A stretch of 64,000 bases of DNA from a virus. The translations under genes were made by a program, and so were the position numbers. Shown one piece after another: positions 19,195 to 27,595 of this stretch (position 1 is its first letter; every line of letters begins with the position of its first letter). The stretch is from positions 17,601 through 81,600 of IMG/VR virus record IMGVR_UViG_3300028883_000295; one strand, written 5' to 3'. The notes under the pieces were generated by a model that saw only the letters and a list, made by a program, of their open reading frames with translations, was not told the origin of the DNA and ran no database searches.

Positions 19195-19713
19195 TCACCT
19201 CACCCTCAATGATATTCCAAATAAGCCTTGACTTATACTTTGTGTTATTTCCTGCAATATCTGTCTATGAACATATGGAGATTCAATTGCTCTAGTCAGA
19301 TAATTATATCCCTTTTGGACTGCAAATCTCTGTCTATACATTGGTGGATTCAATCCTTGCTGCTTACCTATAGGGAATGGTGGACTTGAGCCAGGTCTTT
19401 CAACCATAGCAGCTCCAATTGCTCCAAATTCAACAACTGCAGCATGTTTAGATTTACAGAATAATCTGAATTTATCTGCCATGCCTTGTTTACCCCATGT
19501 TGTTTTGCTTCTAATAGAATCTGTGGATACTCCAAGAGATGGCCATCTACCAGTTCCGACACTCATATCTAGATATTCAATAGCAGAATCTCTAACAATG
19601 TCACATGATTTATCCAATCCAGTATATGCAGATGAATGTATCTTCTGTACAATGTTGTCTATGTTCTGAAGAACTGTATTTAGATTACTAATCCTATAGT
19701 CTATAGTCATCAT
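19195..19713 (-). CDS. HK97 gp10-like tail completion protein
   Basis: 172 residues. SKHAAVVEFGAIGA is the diagnostic HAxxVExG motif of the gp10-like family, followed by FPIGKQ and helical C-terminus. The family sits at the head-tail interface and is required to finish the connector or tail. It overlaps the upstream connector gene by 4 nt, and the stop codon is part of the ribosome-binding site of the next gene. Confidence 0.75.
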   Translation of the reverse strand: MMTIDYRISNLNTVLQNIDNIVQKIHSSAYTGLDKSCDIVRDSAIEYLDMSVGTGRWPSLGVSTDSIRSKTTWGKQGMADKFRLFCKSKHAAVVEFGAIGAAMVERPGSSPPFPIGKQQGLNPPMYRQRFAVQKGYNYLTRAIESPYVHRQILQEITQSISQGLFGISLRVR

Positions 19714-20033
19714 ACTTTTAACTCACTTATTAAACATTCCTTGTGATGACCCTCTGCATCAACAATCACTTCTCTGATTATATATCTATCTCCATTAAAT
19801 GTCAATTGCTCTCCCTCTCTTATTGCAGCAGATGATTGGAAGTATCCAAAGTATCTTATATCATCATGTCTTCCAAACTGTTCTAGGGTTTCATACTCTG
19901 AAACTGCAGTCATTCTACAAGATGTATCTGAAGCAGCTGATGAATAGGTATATGTCCAATCACCCCATTCATTCTGAGATGAATAGGATGTAAGTAAATT
20001 ACATTTCTGTTTGAGTAAATCATTATAACTCAT
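19710..20033 (-). CDS. Head-tail joining protein
   Basis: 107 residues. MSYNDLLKQKCNLLT start, CRMTAVSEYE, then YFQSSAAIREGEQLTFNGDR and YIIREVIVDAEGHHKE match the phage head-tail joining (stopper) family: a small beta-barrel with a 'rxG(d)xi.~ngxxYxV' signature. Start overlaps the HNH stop (4 nt). Confidence 0.7.
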   Translation of the reverse strand: MSYNDLLKQKCNLLTSYSSQNEWGDWTYTYSSAASDTSCRMTAVSEYETLEQFGRHDDIRYFGYFQSSAAIREGEQLTFNGDRYIIREVIVDAEGHHKECLISELKV

Positions 20034-20302
20034 TTTCTTCTTCCTTTACAATTCCTTAGATTTAAGAGAGGTCCCTTATACTTTCCTGAGTGAATAAACT
20101 CATGACACTCTTTACATACTGGAACCATATTCCTTGGATGATGATTTCCACCACATCCAACTGGAATTATATGATGCAGATGTAGATTCCCTTTAGAGAA
20201 CTTCCCACATCTCTGACATATATATCCCATACCTTTGAATATGGCATGTCTTTGTTTATTCCATCCAACTGGATATCTGACATCTGGTCTGATATATGTT
20301 AT
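20030..20302 (-). CDS. HNH endonuclease, probable AUA start
   Basis: CxxC (ICQRC), HLHHIIPVGCGGNHH, then VCKECHEFIH form a complete zinc-bound HNH fold. Starting from the only ATG (20230) gives 66 residues, but the frame upstream encodes YIRPDVRYPVGWNKQRHAIF, which is typical sequence before the first CxxC of phage HNH proteins. The first codon after AGGTGAT with normal 3-nt spacing is ATA at 20302, giving 90 residues. HNH proteins next to connectors often aid terminase cleavage or are homing enzymes. Confidence 0.7.
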   Translation of the reverse strand: MTYIRPDVRYPVGWNKQRHAIFKGMGYICQRCGKFSKGNLHLHHIIPVGCGGNHHPRNMVPVCKECHEFIHSGKYKGPLLNLRNCKGRRK

Positions 20303-20310
20303 AGAATCAC

Positions 20311-20694
20311 CTATAGATTAGATATGTATATCTTTAATTTATCATCCTTTACATAAGACCTAGCATTGAGAATTCTATGTGCCATATCTTCTAGTGTAAC
20401 ACTGATTCTGTTTGGAGAACCTGTGATATCTAACTCATAAGAGTAATTTCTCACGGTTTCTCTTCTTAATGTGTAATAACTTGATGCAATTGAAGGTAGA
20501 TTAATAATCCTAGAAACAACTAATAGGAGTGCAGGATATTTTGCATCTGATGCTGATGTAAGTTCATATACTTTCTTAATATAATCCTCTACATAAGCTA
20601 TATGAGTTGCCATTGCAGTAGTTCCTAATGTTGCAGTAGGCAGACTTGGTTCAAACCATTCTCTGACTTCAGTATCTGAAATAAAATCACCCAT
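20311..20694 (-). CDS. Head-tail connector (adaptor)
   Basis: I use the ATG at 20694 because GGGTGAT lies 4 nt upstream; 127 residues. The mainly helical N-terminal part (TEVREWFEPSL, HIAYVEDYIKKVYE) and the alternating C-terminus resemble gp6/gp15-type adaptors that bind the portal. Position right after the MCP-associated small proteins and before the joining protein supports this. The stop codon is embedded in the ribosome-binding site of the HNH gene. Confidence 0.5.
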   Translation of the reverse strand: MGDFISDTEVREWFEPSLPTATLGTTAMATHIAYVEDYIKKVYELTSASDAKYPALLLVVSRIINLPSIASSYYTLRRETVRNYSYELDITGSPNRISVTLEDMAHRILNARSYVKDDKLKIYISNL

Positions 20695-20699
20695 ACATA

Positions 20700-20948
20700 T
20701 CACCCTATTTCTGGTAAATCTCTAATATCTACAGTTTTCTTTGACCTAATAGAAACATCAACAGGATAAGGATTCTGCTTTCTTTCAAATGAATCAGGAT
20801 TAGTTAAACCACCACCCTTATTTCCAGATATACCATACCAATCATGCATATCAGAATCTATATTATCTTCATCAAGAAGTCCTCGTCTACGTTTCTTCTC
20901 AAATTTCTTACTGAGAAAACGTAAGTCACCTTTTCCTGTTTGTGTCAT
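20700..20948 (-). CDS. Small basic protein, unknown
   Basis: 82 residues with a very basic N-terminal third (RFLSKKFEKKRRRG) and a polar remainder. No family recognised. It is inside the head-tail connector block and tightly spaced to its neighbours, so a structural or DNA-contacting minor role is possible but unproven. Confidence 0.5.
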   Translation of the reverse strand: MTQTGKGDLRFLSKKFEKKRRRGLLDEDNIDSDMHDWYGISGNKGGGLTNPDSFERKQNPYPVDVSIRSKKTVDIRDLPEIG

Positions 20949-20958
20949 CTAATCAGTC

Positions 20959-21210
20959 CTATGCTTTTTTAGCATAGAATGGTATATACATACTAGCTCC
21001 ACTAGCACCATATGTACTACCAGATACAATTCTGATTCTTAGATATCCAACTGCTGGATTGGTACTAGAGACCCCAGATGGGAATATAGTTAGAAAAGAT
21101 GATGTATCATATAGCAGATTATCATCATCACTATAGAATGTTAATCCTCTGCCATCCTTTGATACACTTAATCTTTCTACTGTCTGTACTTCTATATTAG
21201 ACCCTGGCAT
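20959..21210 (-). CDS. Small virion protein, paralogue of the next upstream gene
   Basis: 83 residues, beginning MPGSN and ending GYLRIRIVSGS and MYIPFYAKK. The upstream neighbour begins MPGPK and ends GWLRVKVGPSGS and MYAPLF, so the C-terminal ~40 residues are homologous. Probably a capsid-associated or connector beta protein; function unknown. Confidence 0.5.
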   Translation of the reverse strand: MPGSNIEVQTVERLSVSKDGRGLTFYSDDDNLLYDTSSFLTIFPSGVSSTNPAVGYLRIRIVSGSTYGASGASMYIPFYAKKA

Positions 21211-21222
21211 ATTTCATCCTCC

Positions 21223-21684
21223 TTACGTTGCCCATGTAGTGCTGCTAAATAATGGAGCATACATTGTATGCCATGTACCAGCTGAACCACTAGGTCCGAC
21301 TTTCACTCTTAACCAACCACAGACTGCACCACTAGTTAAATGTGTTTTCCACATTGTTGCACTAGAATTAAAGAATTGTCCAGATGCAATCACACCATCA
21401 TTTGGAAATCTCATGGATTCTGAACCAGGTGAGAACTGTAAATAATTATTGTCTGCTAATACTGTATTGCCACTATGATATGTATTACCAGAAAGAATAA
21501 TTGCAGTGCTACCTTGTAGTTTGCATGTAGGAGCAGTTACCTTAACTGTAGTATCTCCAGCAACATCTAATTGTCCATCTGCAGATGAAGATATAAGAAC
21601 ATCTCTATCTCTGAATGATACACTACCACTCTTTATGTTTAATTCATCCCTGACATTTAAATAATTATATTTAGGACCAGGCAT
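21223..21684 (-). CDS. Beta-rich virion protein, head accessory candidate
   Basis: 153 residues, Gly/Ser/Thr-rich with regular strands (SGSVSFRDRDVLISSS, LDVAGDTTVKVTAP, GNTYHSGNTVL). The C-terminus (GWLRVKVGPSGSAG) is shared with the shorter neighbour. Directly downstream of MCP and its hairpin. Possibly a head fibre or decoration protein; not recognised further. Confidence 0.5.
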   Translation of the reverse strand: MPGPKYNYLNVRDELNIKSGSVSFRDRDVLISSSADGQLDVAGDTTVKVTAPTCKLQGSTAIILSGNTYHSGNTVLADNNYLQFSPGSESMRFPNDGVIASGQFFNSSATMWKTHLTSGAVCGWLRVKVGPSGSAGTWHTMYAPLFSSTTWAT

Positions 21685-21730
21685 TTTCTTTCCTTTTATA
21701 TAACATGACTAAATACTTAATGAACATAAA

Positions 21731-21783
21731 TTCTTATTGCGAGGCTGTGAACCTCGACCCCATATAAGAAGTCGCAATAAGAA
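21731..21783. repeat. 12-bp perfect inverted repeat after MCP
   Basis: TTCTTATTGCGA (21731-21742) is perfectly complementary to TCGCAATAAGAA (21772-21783). A competing inner hairpin (GAGG/CCTC, around 21741-21755) shares bases with the outer stem. It fills most of the 117-nt gap between MCP and the next gene. Likely an RNA structure that limits read-through or sets mRNA ends after the capsid gene. Confidence 0.7.
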
Positions 21784-21801
21784 CATCCACATCAACCATA
21801 A

Positions 21802-22902
21802 TTATTTGTGATAGATCTTACAACCTGCAGATTCGTTAATGACACGAACACCGTATCTCATGAGTAGAGATATTCCTACTAGGTCATGAATTGGGTCATC
21901 ATAGTTTGTGACTTTCAAATCATGTCTCATTCGTATCATGGCTAATGGTGCAGTGTTTGAGAATATGAGTCCAGTTACGTTAGTTCCAGCTGTAGTGTCT
22001 CCCCATATTGCACTAGATGCTAAATCAGTTGCAGTACAAGTATATGGAGTTAATCCCATAAGTTTTGGAACTGTTCCACTTGTCAATGGTCCAGATGTTC
22101 CCATGTATGCAGCATATGCAATGTTTGAATCTTGTAGTAAGTATCCCTCTGCTGTTGGATGAGTAACTAATTTATCTACTCCACCCCAGTTCTGCTTGAT
22201 GACCTTTGACCTAGCGAGTGCTAAATCAGATACTGCAATATGTGTTCCCTCTGGATTCAATGTATTTGTAGATATAGCTCTGGATGAATTTAGAATCTCA
22301 TTTAAGCATACCCTATTCAACTTGTTCTCCATAGCCATTCCTGCTTTTCTTAACTCAATATCAACGATATCGAATTGGCAATCATCTATTAACTCATTAG
22401 TAATTATTGGTCGAATACCATACTTGGTGATTGGGATATCAACTTTTGAGTATTCTTGTGTATCAACTGTAATTGCACCAGCTTCTGCAACTTCGTATGC
22501 ATAGTATCCAGATTCTCCCTTGACTACTCTAGTAGAGTATGATTCTGCAGTTGTGATTGGTAGAACTTCTCTGAAACACTTGTATGGTTCTGCTCCATCA
22601 ATGATAGTGTTGTAAACCTCTTCTTGAACAAGTGTAGATTCTGCAACAGCTTCTTCCTCTGATTGTAATAGAGCCTTGTAAGCATCCATTCTCTCATAGG
22701 GAGTGTTTAAGCCAAATGACTTATAGTTGAATGGGAATCTAACTGACTTGCCTTCGAGAGCTTTCTTGAACCATTCTTTGCCTAGCATAGACTTTCTCTC
22801 ACCATTTGTTGCATTTGCATACATCAGAACCTTTGGTAGTGTCTTTGTGCTATTCCTTATGATGCTGTCCTTATTTATTTGCCTTTTACTTTGACTAACC
22901 AT
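21802..22902 (-). CDS. Major capsid protein, HK97 fold
   Basis: Start set to ATG 22902 (AGGTG six nt upstream), 366 residues. An N-terminal helical arm is followed by PITTAESYSTRVVKGESGYY and YEVAEAGAITVDTQEYSKV, the E-loop/N-arm pattern of HK97 shells; ITKYGIRPIITNELIDD and LARSKVIKQNWGGVDKLV match the spine helix and P-domain; GTVPKLMGLTPY and NYDDPIHDLVGISLLMRYG match the A-domain end. Flanked by the decoration protein and connectors as expected. Confidence 0.85.
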   Translation of the reverse strand: MVSQSKRQINKDSIIRNSTKTLPKVLMYANATNGERKSMLGKEWFKKALEGKSVRFPFNYKSFGLNTPYERMDAYKALLQSEEEAVAESTLVQEEVYNTIIDGAEPYKCFREVLPITTAESYSTRVVKGESGYYAYEVAEAGAITVDTQEYSKVDIPITKYGIRPIITNELIDDCQFDIVDIELRKAGMAMENKLNRVCLNEILNSSRAISTNTLNPEGTHIAVSDLALARSKVIKQNWGGVDKLVTHPTAEGYLLQDSNIAYAAYMGTSGPLTSGTVPKLMGLTPYTCTATDLASSAIWGDTTAGTNVTGLIFSNTAPLAMIRMRHDLKVTNYDDPIHDLVGISLLMRYGVRVINESAGCKIYHK

Positions 22903-22958
22903 AAATTTCACCTAAATTATTGAATAAACATAATAAACATACAAACATTAAAAAATAA

Positions 22959-23363
22959 TTAGTGTAACAATACTCTTGCAGTTCCATCAGCAGTAGCTTG
23001 GTCTTCTAATGCAATTGCAGATATACCTGATGGTTGAGAACCTATATTAGCCTTGTGAGCAAACTTTCCTTCATTGACACAAAGCAAATGTTCACCAAAG
23101 CTACAGTTGTTTGAACCAGATATAATGACTCTAACTATTGCACCAGGGCCATAGACACCAATCCAGTCTCCATCAGTTTGTTTATATTCAGCAACTCCTA
23201 CACAACCAGAAGCCATGTGATTTTGATAAGAGCCTGGAGCCTTGACTTGCATATCCCCACAGCATATAACTCCTTGTCCCCTATAGATGGTTCCAGAGCA
23301 TTCATAACTGAGTGGTAAAGTACCTTGTAAGCCTATCTCACTTGTTGGTCCAGTAAATGACAT
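22959..23363 (-). CDS. Capsid decoration/stabilisation protein
   Basis: 134 residues with GQGVICCGDMQVKAPGSY, VGVAEYKQTDGDWIGVYGPG and a C-terminal ATADGTARVLL. Small beta-barrel proteins with this pattern (DUF2190-type or lambda D-like) sit between the scaffold/protease and the MCP in many phages. AAGGTG precedes the ATG. Confidence 0.6.
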   Translation of the reverse strand: MSFTGPTSEIGLQGTLPLSYECSGTIYRGQGVICCGDMQVKAPGSYQNHMASGCVGVAEYKQTDGDWIGVYGPGAIVRVIISGSNNCSFGEHLLCVNEGKFAHKANIGSQPSGISAIALEDQATADGTARVLLH

Positions 23364-23411
23364 TCATTCACCTTTTATTTATAACAGATTTACAGTCACA
23401 TCAGAAAGACA

Positions 23412-24635
23412 TCAATAACGTAAATATACTTCACCATGGTCACTAACAAATGGATCATCAAGAACTAAATCAACAGATTCATCATCCTCTTCCTCTTTAA
23501 GAGTTTTGGATTCCTTCTCTTCTTTTTCTGATTTAGTCAGAACCTCGATTTTCTTGTTTAGTGCATCTATCTGGTCATCCCTAGCCTTAATTGCAAGTTT
23601 AAGTTCCTCTATGTCATCTCCCTCACTCTTTTCAGTGAACAATCCATTTAGTTTCTCAACTGCAACATTTAGATGTTCAGAAATATCATTAACTGATTTC
23701 CTTAGCTCATCTAATTCACTAGTCTCCTCTTTAACCTCTTCTGATTTCTCTTCTTCTTTTGATTCCTCTTCAGTCTTTTCTTCTGTTTCTTCTTTAGGTT
23801 CTTCAGATACTTCATCATCTGATTTCTCTTCTTCCTGAGGAGATAATTTAGTTAATGCAGCTTCCATATTTAGGATTGCCCTCTCTAATTTCTCGATTCT
23901 GTCCTCTACTGAAAGTTCTACTTCCTCTGATTTCTCTTGCTCTTCAACAGCCTCAGAAGATTCTTCTTTAACTTCTTCCTCTTCCTTAGCTTCTGCTTTG
24001 ACCTTTTTCTTTGACATTCTATCTTTATTTATACCACATTCATCACATACATTCTCATAAGATTTAAAGTCTAAATTCCCTTCATCATATTTAGATTTAG
24101 AGATGACAACAAATCCAGACATTTCATTCGCTGGAAAGTTAGTTAGTGAAACCTCAAATATATTTATCTTATCTAGAACTTCTATGCAGTTCTTTCCATC
24201 AGCATCACATCTATCATGTGAATCAAGAACCTCACATCCAATAGAGAATCCATTTATTTCACCATCAATTATCTGTTGCCAGATATCATTAGAAATCTCT
24301 GTATCACTTCTTATCTTAGCAACAATAAAGAGTCCCTTATCATCTACATGAGTCTTTAGTTCTCCATATTCAGGTAGTATCTTTCCTATCTGGATATTCT
24401 TGTGAAACAACATTAGATTAGCATATGATAAATCACTCATTAGAGTCTCTATTCCAGCCTTTAGAGATTCTGTTGGAATTAGTTGATTCTGGCTATCAAC
24501 CACAGCTAAATTAGCATACCCAGCAATTATCCTATCTCCTTTCTCTTTGCTAACTATCTTAGCCATTCCCATCAGATTCACTGGAATTCTAATTGGATGG
24601 ATTTCTTCTTTCATAGTTAATTCTTTTATATTCAT
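23412..24635 (-). CDS. Prohead protease fused to acidic scaffold
   Basis: 407 residues. Residues 1-175 resemble the S78 (HK97-type) prohead protease: LMLFHKNIQIG (His78), INGFSIGCEV (Ser131), IFEVSLTNFPAN (Glu161) give the catalytic triad in order. Residues ~210-390 are extremely Glu/Lys-rich with predicted coiled coils, the composition of an internal scaffolding domain. Directly upstream of decoration protein and MCP. This is a second, separate protease-like gene besides the one at 27592-28116. Confidence 0.7.
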   Translation of the reverse strand: MNIKELTMKEEIHPIRIPVNLMGMAKIVSKEKGDRIIAGYANLAVVDSQNQLIPTESLKAGIETLMSDLSYANLMLFHKNIQIGKILPEYGELKTHVDDKGLFIVAKIRSDTEISNDIWQQIIDGEINGFSIGCEVLDSHDRCDADGKNCIEVLDKINIFEVSLTNFPANEMSGFVVISKSKYDEGNLDFKSYENVCDECGINKDRMSKKKVKAEAKEEEEVKEESSEAVEEQEKSEEVELSVEDRIEKLERAILNMEAALTKLSPQEEEKSDDEVSEEPKEETEEKTEEESKEEEKSEEVKEETSELDELRKSVNDISEHLNVAVEKLNGLFTEKSEGDDIEELKLAIKARDDQIDALNKKIEVLTKSEKEEKESKTLKEEEDDESVDLVLDDPFVSDHGEVYLRY

Positions 24636-24856
24636 AACAAGCTAGTAATTATAACAGAAGCAATTAAGCCACATATTAATCCAATAGAACCACCTAAACC
24701 AGCAGCCTTAATCTGCACACCAACCATTCTCTTCTTGATGTCTTTGACATCAGTCTTGATTTCATCTATATCTTTATTGAGGTCTTCTAGTGCTTTAAGA
24801 GTTTCTCCTCTCCATTGAGCTATCTTCATATCCCACTCAGTATAATTATTTGTCAT
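24632..24856 (-). CDS. XhlA-like small membrane protein, holin-system candidate
   Basis: 74 residues: a heptad-repeat N-terminal half (LKALEDLNKDIDEIKTDVKD) followed by one C-terminal transmembrane segment (~52-73). This layout matches haemolysin XhlA-type proteins that partner with phage holins. Start and stop overlap the neighbours by a few nt. A lysis or membrane-tether role is inference. Confidence 0.45.
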   Translation of the reverse strand: MTNNYTEWDMKIAQWRGETLKALEDLNKDIDEIKTDVKDIKKRMVGVQIKAAGLGGSIGLICGLIASVIITSLL

Positions 24857-25277
24857 TGTTCTTCACTCTCTTTATTGGATTTAGAATTTCAATCACTCCA
24901 GAAACACCATCATATATCAGTGGAATATCAGTCACCATATATTTAATTCCTGATACTGGAGAAATCCATTCTGTATTCTCTATTTGTTTAGACTTTAATG
25001 CTCTCTTTGCTGGGCAACCCTTACATGGAGAATTAATCCCCATAACTGCCTCATAACAATGCACATATAAAGAAGTATCTATTCCATACTTCTCACCCAT
25101 AGCAATTGCAAGTGGATTTAGATATATAGTTTTAAAATCATTAGATATTATAACTACAGGTGATTTGACTGAATCTAGAATCAATTTGATGAATTTGAAT
25201 GAAGGACCTTCCTCATGATATTCTATCTCTTCAGCAAGTTCCTTGGTTAATCTTTTAAGTCCATCTAAATTAGCCAT
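24846..25277 (-). CDS. PAS-domain protein with CxxC
   Basis: 143 residues. After a helical lead (LKRLTKELAEEIEY) comes a single PAS domain: FIKLILDSVKSPVVIISNDF, TIYLNPLAIAM, then VSGIKYMVTDIPL and GVIEILNPI. It contains CYEAVMGINSPCKGCP (Cys74, 85, 88), a cluster found in PAS sensors of methanogens and anaerobes that may bind metal, haem or act as a redox switch. There is no kinase or output domain. A sensor inside a virion gene cluster is unexpected. Confidence 0.7.
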   Translation of the reverse strand: MANLDGLKRLTKELAEEIEYHEEGPSFKFIKLILDSVKSPVVIISNDFKTIYLNPLAIAMGEKYGIDTSLYVHCYEAVMGINSPCKGCPAKRALKSKQIENTEWISPVSGIKYMVTDIPLIYDGVSGVIEILNPIKRVKNNDK

Positions 25278-25331
25278 GGTTCTTGTACCATCCTAGTCTC
25301 TTTAAATTCTCAAATCCCATACATCAGTACC

Positions 25332-25532
25332 TTAACTAGTCCATTCTCTTCTAAATGGAACCCAATCTCCATCAGCATTAGTTCCTGACCAGATATACAT
25401 ACAAACTGCTAATGCATTTCCGTATGTAATCCCACTCGGCTTGAATCCAGTGAAATCAATTATTCCAGCTGAACTTGATATACTTGTTGATGCTATATTA
25501 CTAGATTCTCTATATGAACCTATGATAGTCAT
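25332..25532 (-). CDS. Small protein, unknown
   Basis: 66 residues, Ser/Ile/Gly-rich (STSISSSAGIIDFTG), ending in GDWVPFRREW. No family recognised. Its place among head genes suggests a minor virion component. Confidence 0.4.
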   Translation of the reverse strand: MTIIGSYRESSNIASTSISSSAGIIDFTGFKPSGITYGNALAVCMYIWSGTNADGDWVPFRREWTS

Positions 25533-25543
25533 CTCACTCTCTC

Positions 25544-26173
25544 TTATCTATCAACATCATCACCCCAAACTAGAGCCATATATGAATATTCACCATCTTC
25601 TTGTTTAGGCTCAATCCAGAATGATTCTTTACTCACATACATATCTTTTAGTTTAACTACATCATCTATTGGAATGTCCCACTTTAGATTAGCAACTAGT
25701 TCTTCTCTCTTAGTGTAGAATCTAATAACTCCATCTATTCTATAGTCAATTAATTCTTCAAATGGATTGAAGTCTTTGTCCTTGAGTTCTTCATACTTTT
25801 CTTTTTCTATCTCACAGAATCTTAATTGAACTAATGCAATGTCTCTGGCTTTCATCATGGTGAATTTCTCAATGCATTCTTTGCTTGCCATTTTAATGTC
25901 ATCCTTAGTAACTAATTCATAAGTTCCATCTCCCATTTCAAGTAAGTAATCATATTTGTGAACATAATTAGAGAGTATTTCATTTTCCCTTTGAAGTAAT
26001 TTATTAAACTTCTCCTCAACTTGAGATATCTGTGACTCGTATTCTTTGATGGTGGTATCTAATTCATCTAATTTCTTTATTCTTTCTTCATATATAGCAT
26101 TTTTCTCTTCTAGTTCCTTCTTTCTCTGAGATAACCTCTTATTCAGCTCTTTCAATGCCAAATCCTTAATCAT
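25544..26173 (-). CDS. Coiled-coil protein, unknown
   Basis: 209 residues. Residues 1-75 form an almost continuous coiled coil (KELNKRLSQRKKELEEKNAI); the rest is mixed with Trp/Tyr near the C-terminus. The ATG overlaps the upstream stop (TAATGA). Possibly a scaffold or head-vertex protein; not recognised. Confidence 0.5.
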   Translation of the reverse strand: MIKDLALKELNKRLSQRKKELEEKNAIYEERIKKLDELDTTIKEYESQISQVEEKFNKLLQRENEILSNYVHKYDYLLEMGDGTYELVTKDDIKMASKECIEKFTMMKARDIALVQLRFCEIEKEKYEELKDKDFNPFEELIDYRIDGVIRFYTKREELVANLKWDIPIDDVVKLKDMYVSKESFWIEPKQEDGEYSYMALVWGDDVDR

Positions 26174-26801
26174 TAATTTCCTCTATAATTTCATCATCTA
26201 ACATACTAAACATAGATTTTGCAAGCTCCTTAATGTCATCATTCATTTTCTTTAAATCATCAGATGTCAACTTTTCCAGATGATTCTTACTTTCACCTAT
26301 AGCATGTATGGTATCATCTATCTTATCTAATATCTCCTTAGAATCCTCTTTAGATGATAGTTTTATCTTCATGCCTTCCAAGAAGAGTAATAATTCATTA
26401 ATACTTTCAGCCATATCCTTTAACATCTTTCTAGTTTCTTTAGTATCTTTAAGAATCCTATCTCGTTGCTTATGAGTCCATGGAGACTTATTTCCAAAGG
26501 CCATTACTTTAGTTCCTCCACCACCTCCACCTAATGATACTTGGTCTACTTCATTAGTAGCAAACATGTATCTTTCACTAGTAGGTTGTGTAGCACCTCC
26601 ATCTGCTCTGAAGCAATAGTTATTAGCTGGTGTATATGTTGAGAATGTATATTTGTAATATCCACCTGCAATCTCCGTCATAGTCTGTGAAGTAATTACT
26701 TGGCTCCCATCTGTCTCCCATCCATCAAGAATTGGAGATAATCCTGTAGCAGCAACACCACCAGAAGTAAAGTAAGCTACTATCTCATTTCCATATGCCA
26801 T
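26166..26801 (-). CDS. Beta-sandwich plus coiled-coil virion protein
   Basis: Start at ATG 26801 (one nt past the upstream stop), 211 residues. The first ~90 residues are a beta domain (GGYYKYTFSTYTPANNYCFR, ERYMFATNEVD) similar to small Ig-like domains in phage head fibres; a Gly6 hinge follows, then ~110 residues of coiled coil. The layout suggests a head-vertex fibre. Identity uncertain. Confidence 0.5.
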   Translation of the reverse strand: MAYGNEIVAYFTSGGVAATGLSPILDGWETDGSQVITSQTMTEIAGGYYKYTFSTYTPANNYCFRADGGATQPTSERYMFATNEVDQVSLGGGGGGTKVMAFGNKSPWTHKQRDRILKDTKETRKMLKDMAESINELLLFLEGMKIKLSSKEDSKEILDKIDDTIHAIGESKNHLEKLTSDDLKKMNDDIKELAKSMFSMLDDEIIEEIND

Positions 26802-26802
26802 T

Positions 26803-27105
26803 TTAATCAATAACCTTGATTATCTTACCAACCTTTCCATCATAAATAACTATGTCATCAACTTCATATTTCTCTTTTGACCTAATTGTTGCATCAGGAA
26901 CAAAGTCTTGTTGTCCACTCACTGTCTGATAATCTTCAGCCTTATTTCCTTTCTTTTTCCACTGTGAATAACACACAGCACTTCTCTGTTTCATATCTGG
27001 AAATTCTTTCTTCATCGTTGCATTTCCCATGCAGGAACTGATGAATTTACTTTGAGATTGTCCAGCCCTTGGTGTTGGAAGTGGTTTTTCTACTATATCA
27101 ACCAT
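26803..27105 (-). CDS. Phage head-cluster protein with KOW-like tail
   Basis: 100 residues. The segment GQSQSKFISSCMGNATMKKE followed by FPDMKQRSAVCYSQW is a conserved phage motif that occurs alone or fused to portal/protease genes; the C-terminus (YEVDDIVIYDGKVGKIIKV) looks like a KOW/SH3 strand set. Function of the family is not known to me. Confidence 0.5.
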   Translation of the reverse strand: MVDIVEKPLPTPRAGQSQSKFISSCMGNATMKKEFPDMKQRSAVCYSQWKKKGNKAEDYQTVSGQQDFVPDATIRSKEKYEVDDIVIYDGKVGKIIKVID

Positions 27106-27132
27106 AATAATTTCTATATATCATATACATAT

Positions 27133-27441
27133 CTACATCTTATGAAAATGAGCATGGTCTCGTATTTTACGCATATGAGTCCTTAATCTCATCCCCTTAC
27201 CAAACAGTTGTCTACATTCCCGAAGAATCTTACCCCAGAGTTCCTTAGGAATTTCAGTTACATGATTCTTGACCACCACCATAGGAACTTTACATGTCTT
27301 GCAGTCCAGAATCACAAATTCAGATTCAGATACCTTATCTGTGCTTTCAGGATAGTATAGTTTGGTCTTTATATTCTCTTCAGGATGAAGGAATATCTCA
27401 CAAAGTGGACATCCAGACACTAGCAAAATCTTATCAGTCAT
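27133..27441 (-). CDS. Zinc-ribbon-like protein, unknown
   Basis: 102 residues with CPLC (11-14) and CKTC (~47-50) and a His-rich basic C-terminus (MRKIRDHAHFHKM). Two CxxC knuckles suggest one structural zinc. It overlaps the upstream micro-gene by 8 nt. No named family. Confidence 0.5.
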   Translation of the reverse strand: MTDKILLVSGCPLCEIFLHPEENIKTKLYYPESTDKVSESEFVILDCKTCKVPMVVVKNHVTEIPKELWGKILRECRQLFGKGMRLRTHMRKIRDHAHFHKM

Positions 27442-27595
27442 CAGAGTTCTTTTCCAGATACCTTATAGACTTTCCTTTTTCATTCTTTATCTGAAGGTTA
27501 TTCTTAAGTGCATTTGCAGAATTCCACTTGCAGTTTCCACATCCATTTGGATGATTGTTGCATACATGTATAAATGAACAAATTATTTCACTCAT
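27434..27595 (-). CDS. 53-residue Cys/His-rich micro-protein
   Basis: M-SEIICSFIHVCNNHP-type start and GCGNCKWN give four Cys and two His in the first 22 residues, a likely zinc site. Start and stop overlap both neighbours (ATGA with the protease gene), which supports real translation. Function unknown. Confidence 0.5.
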   Translation of the reverse strand: MSEIICSFIHVCNNHPNGCGNCKWNSANALKNNLQIKNEKGKSIRYLEKNSDD

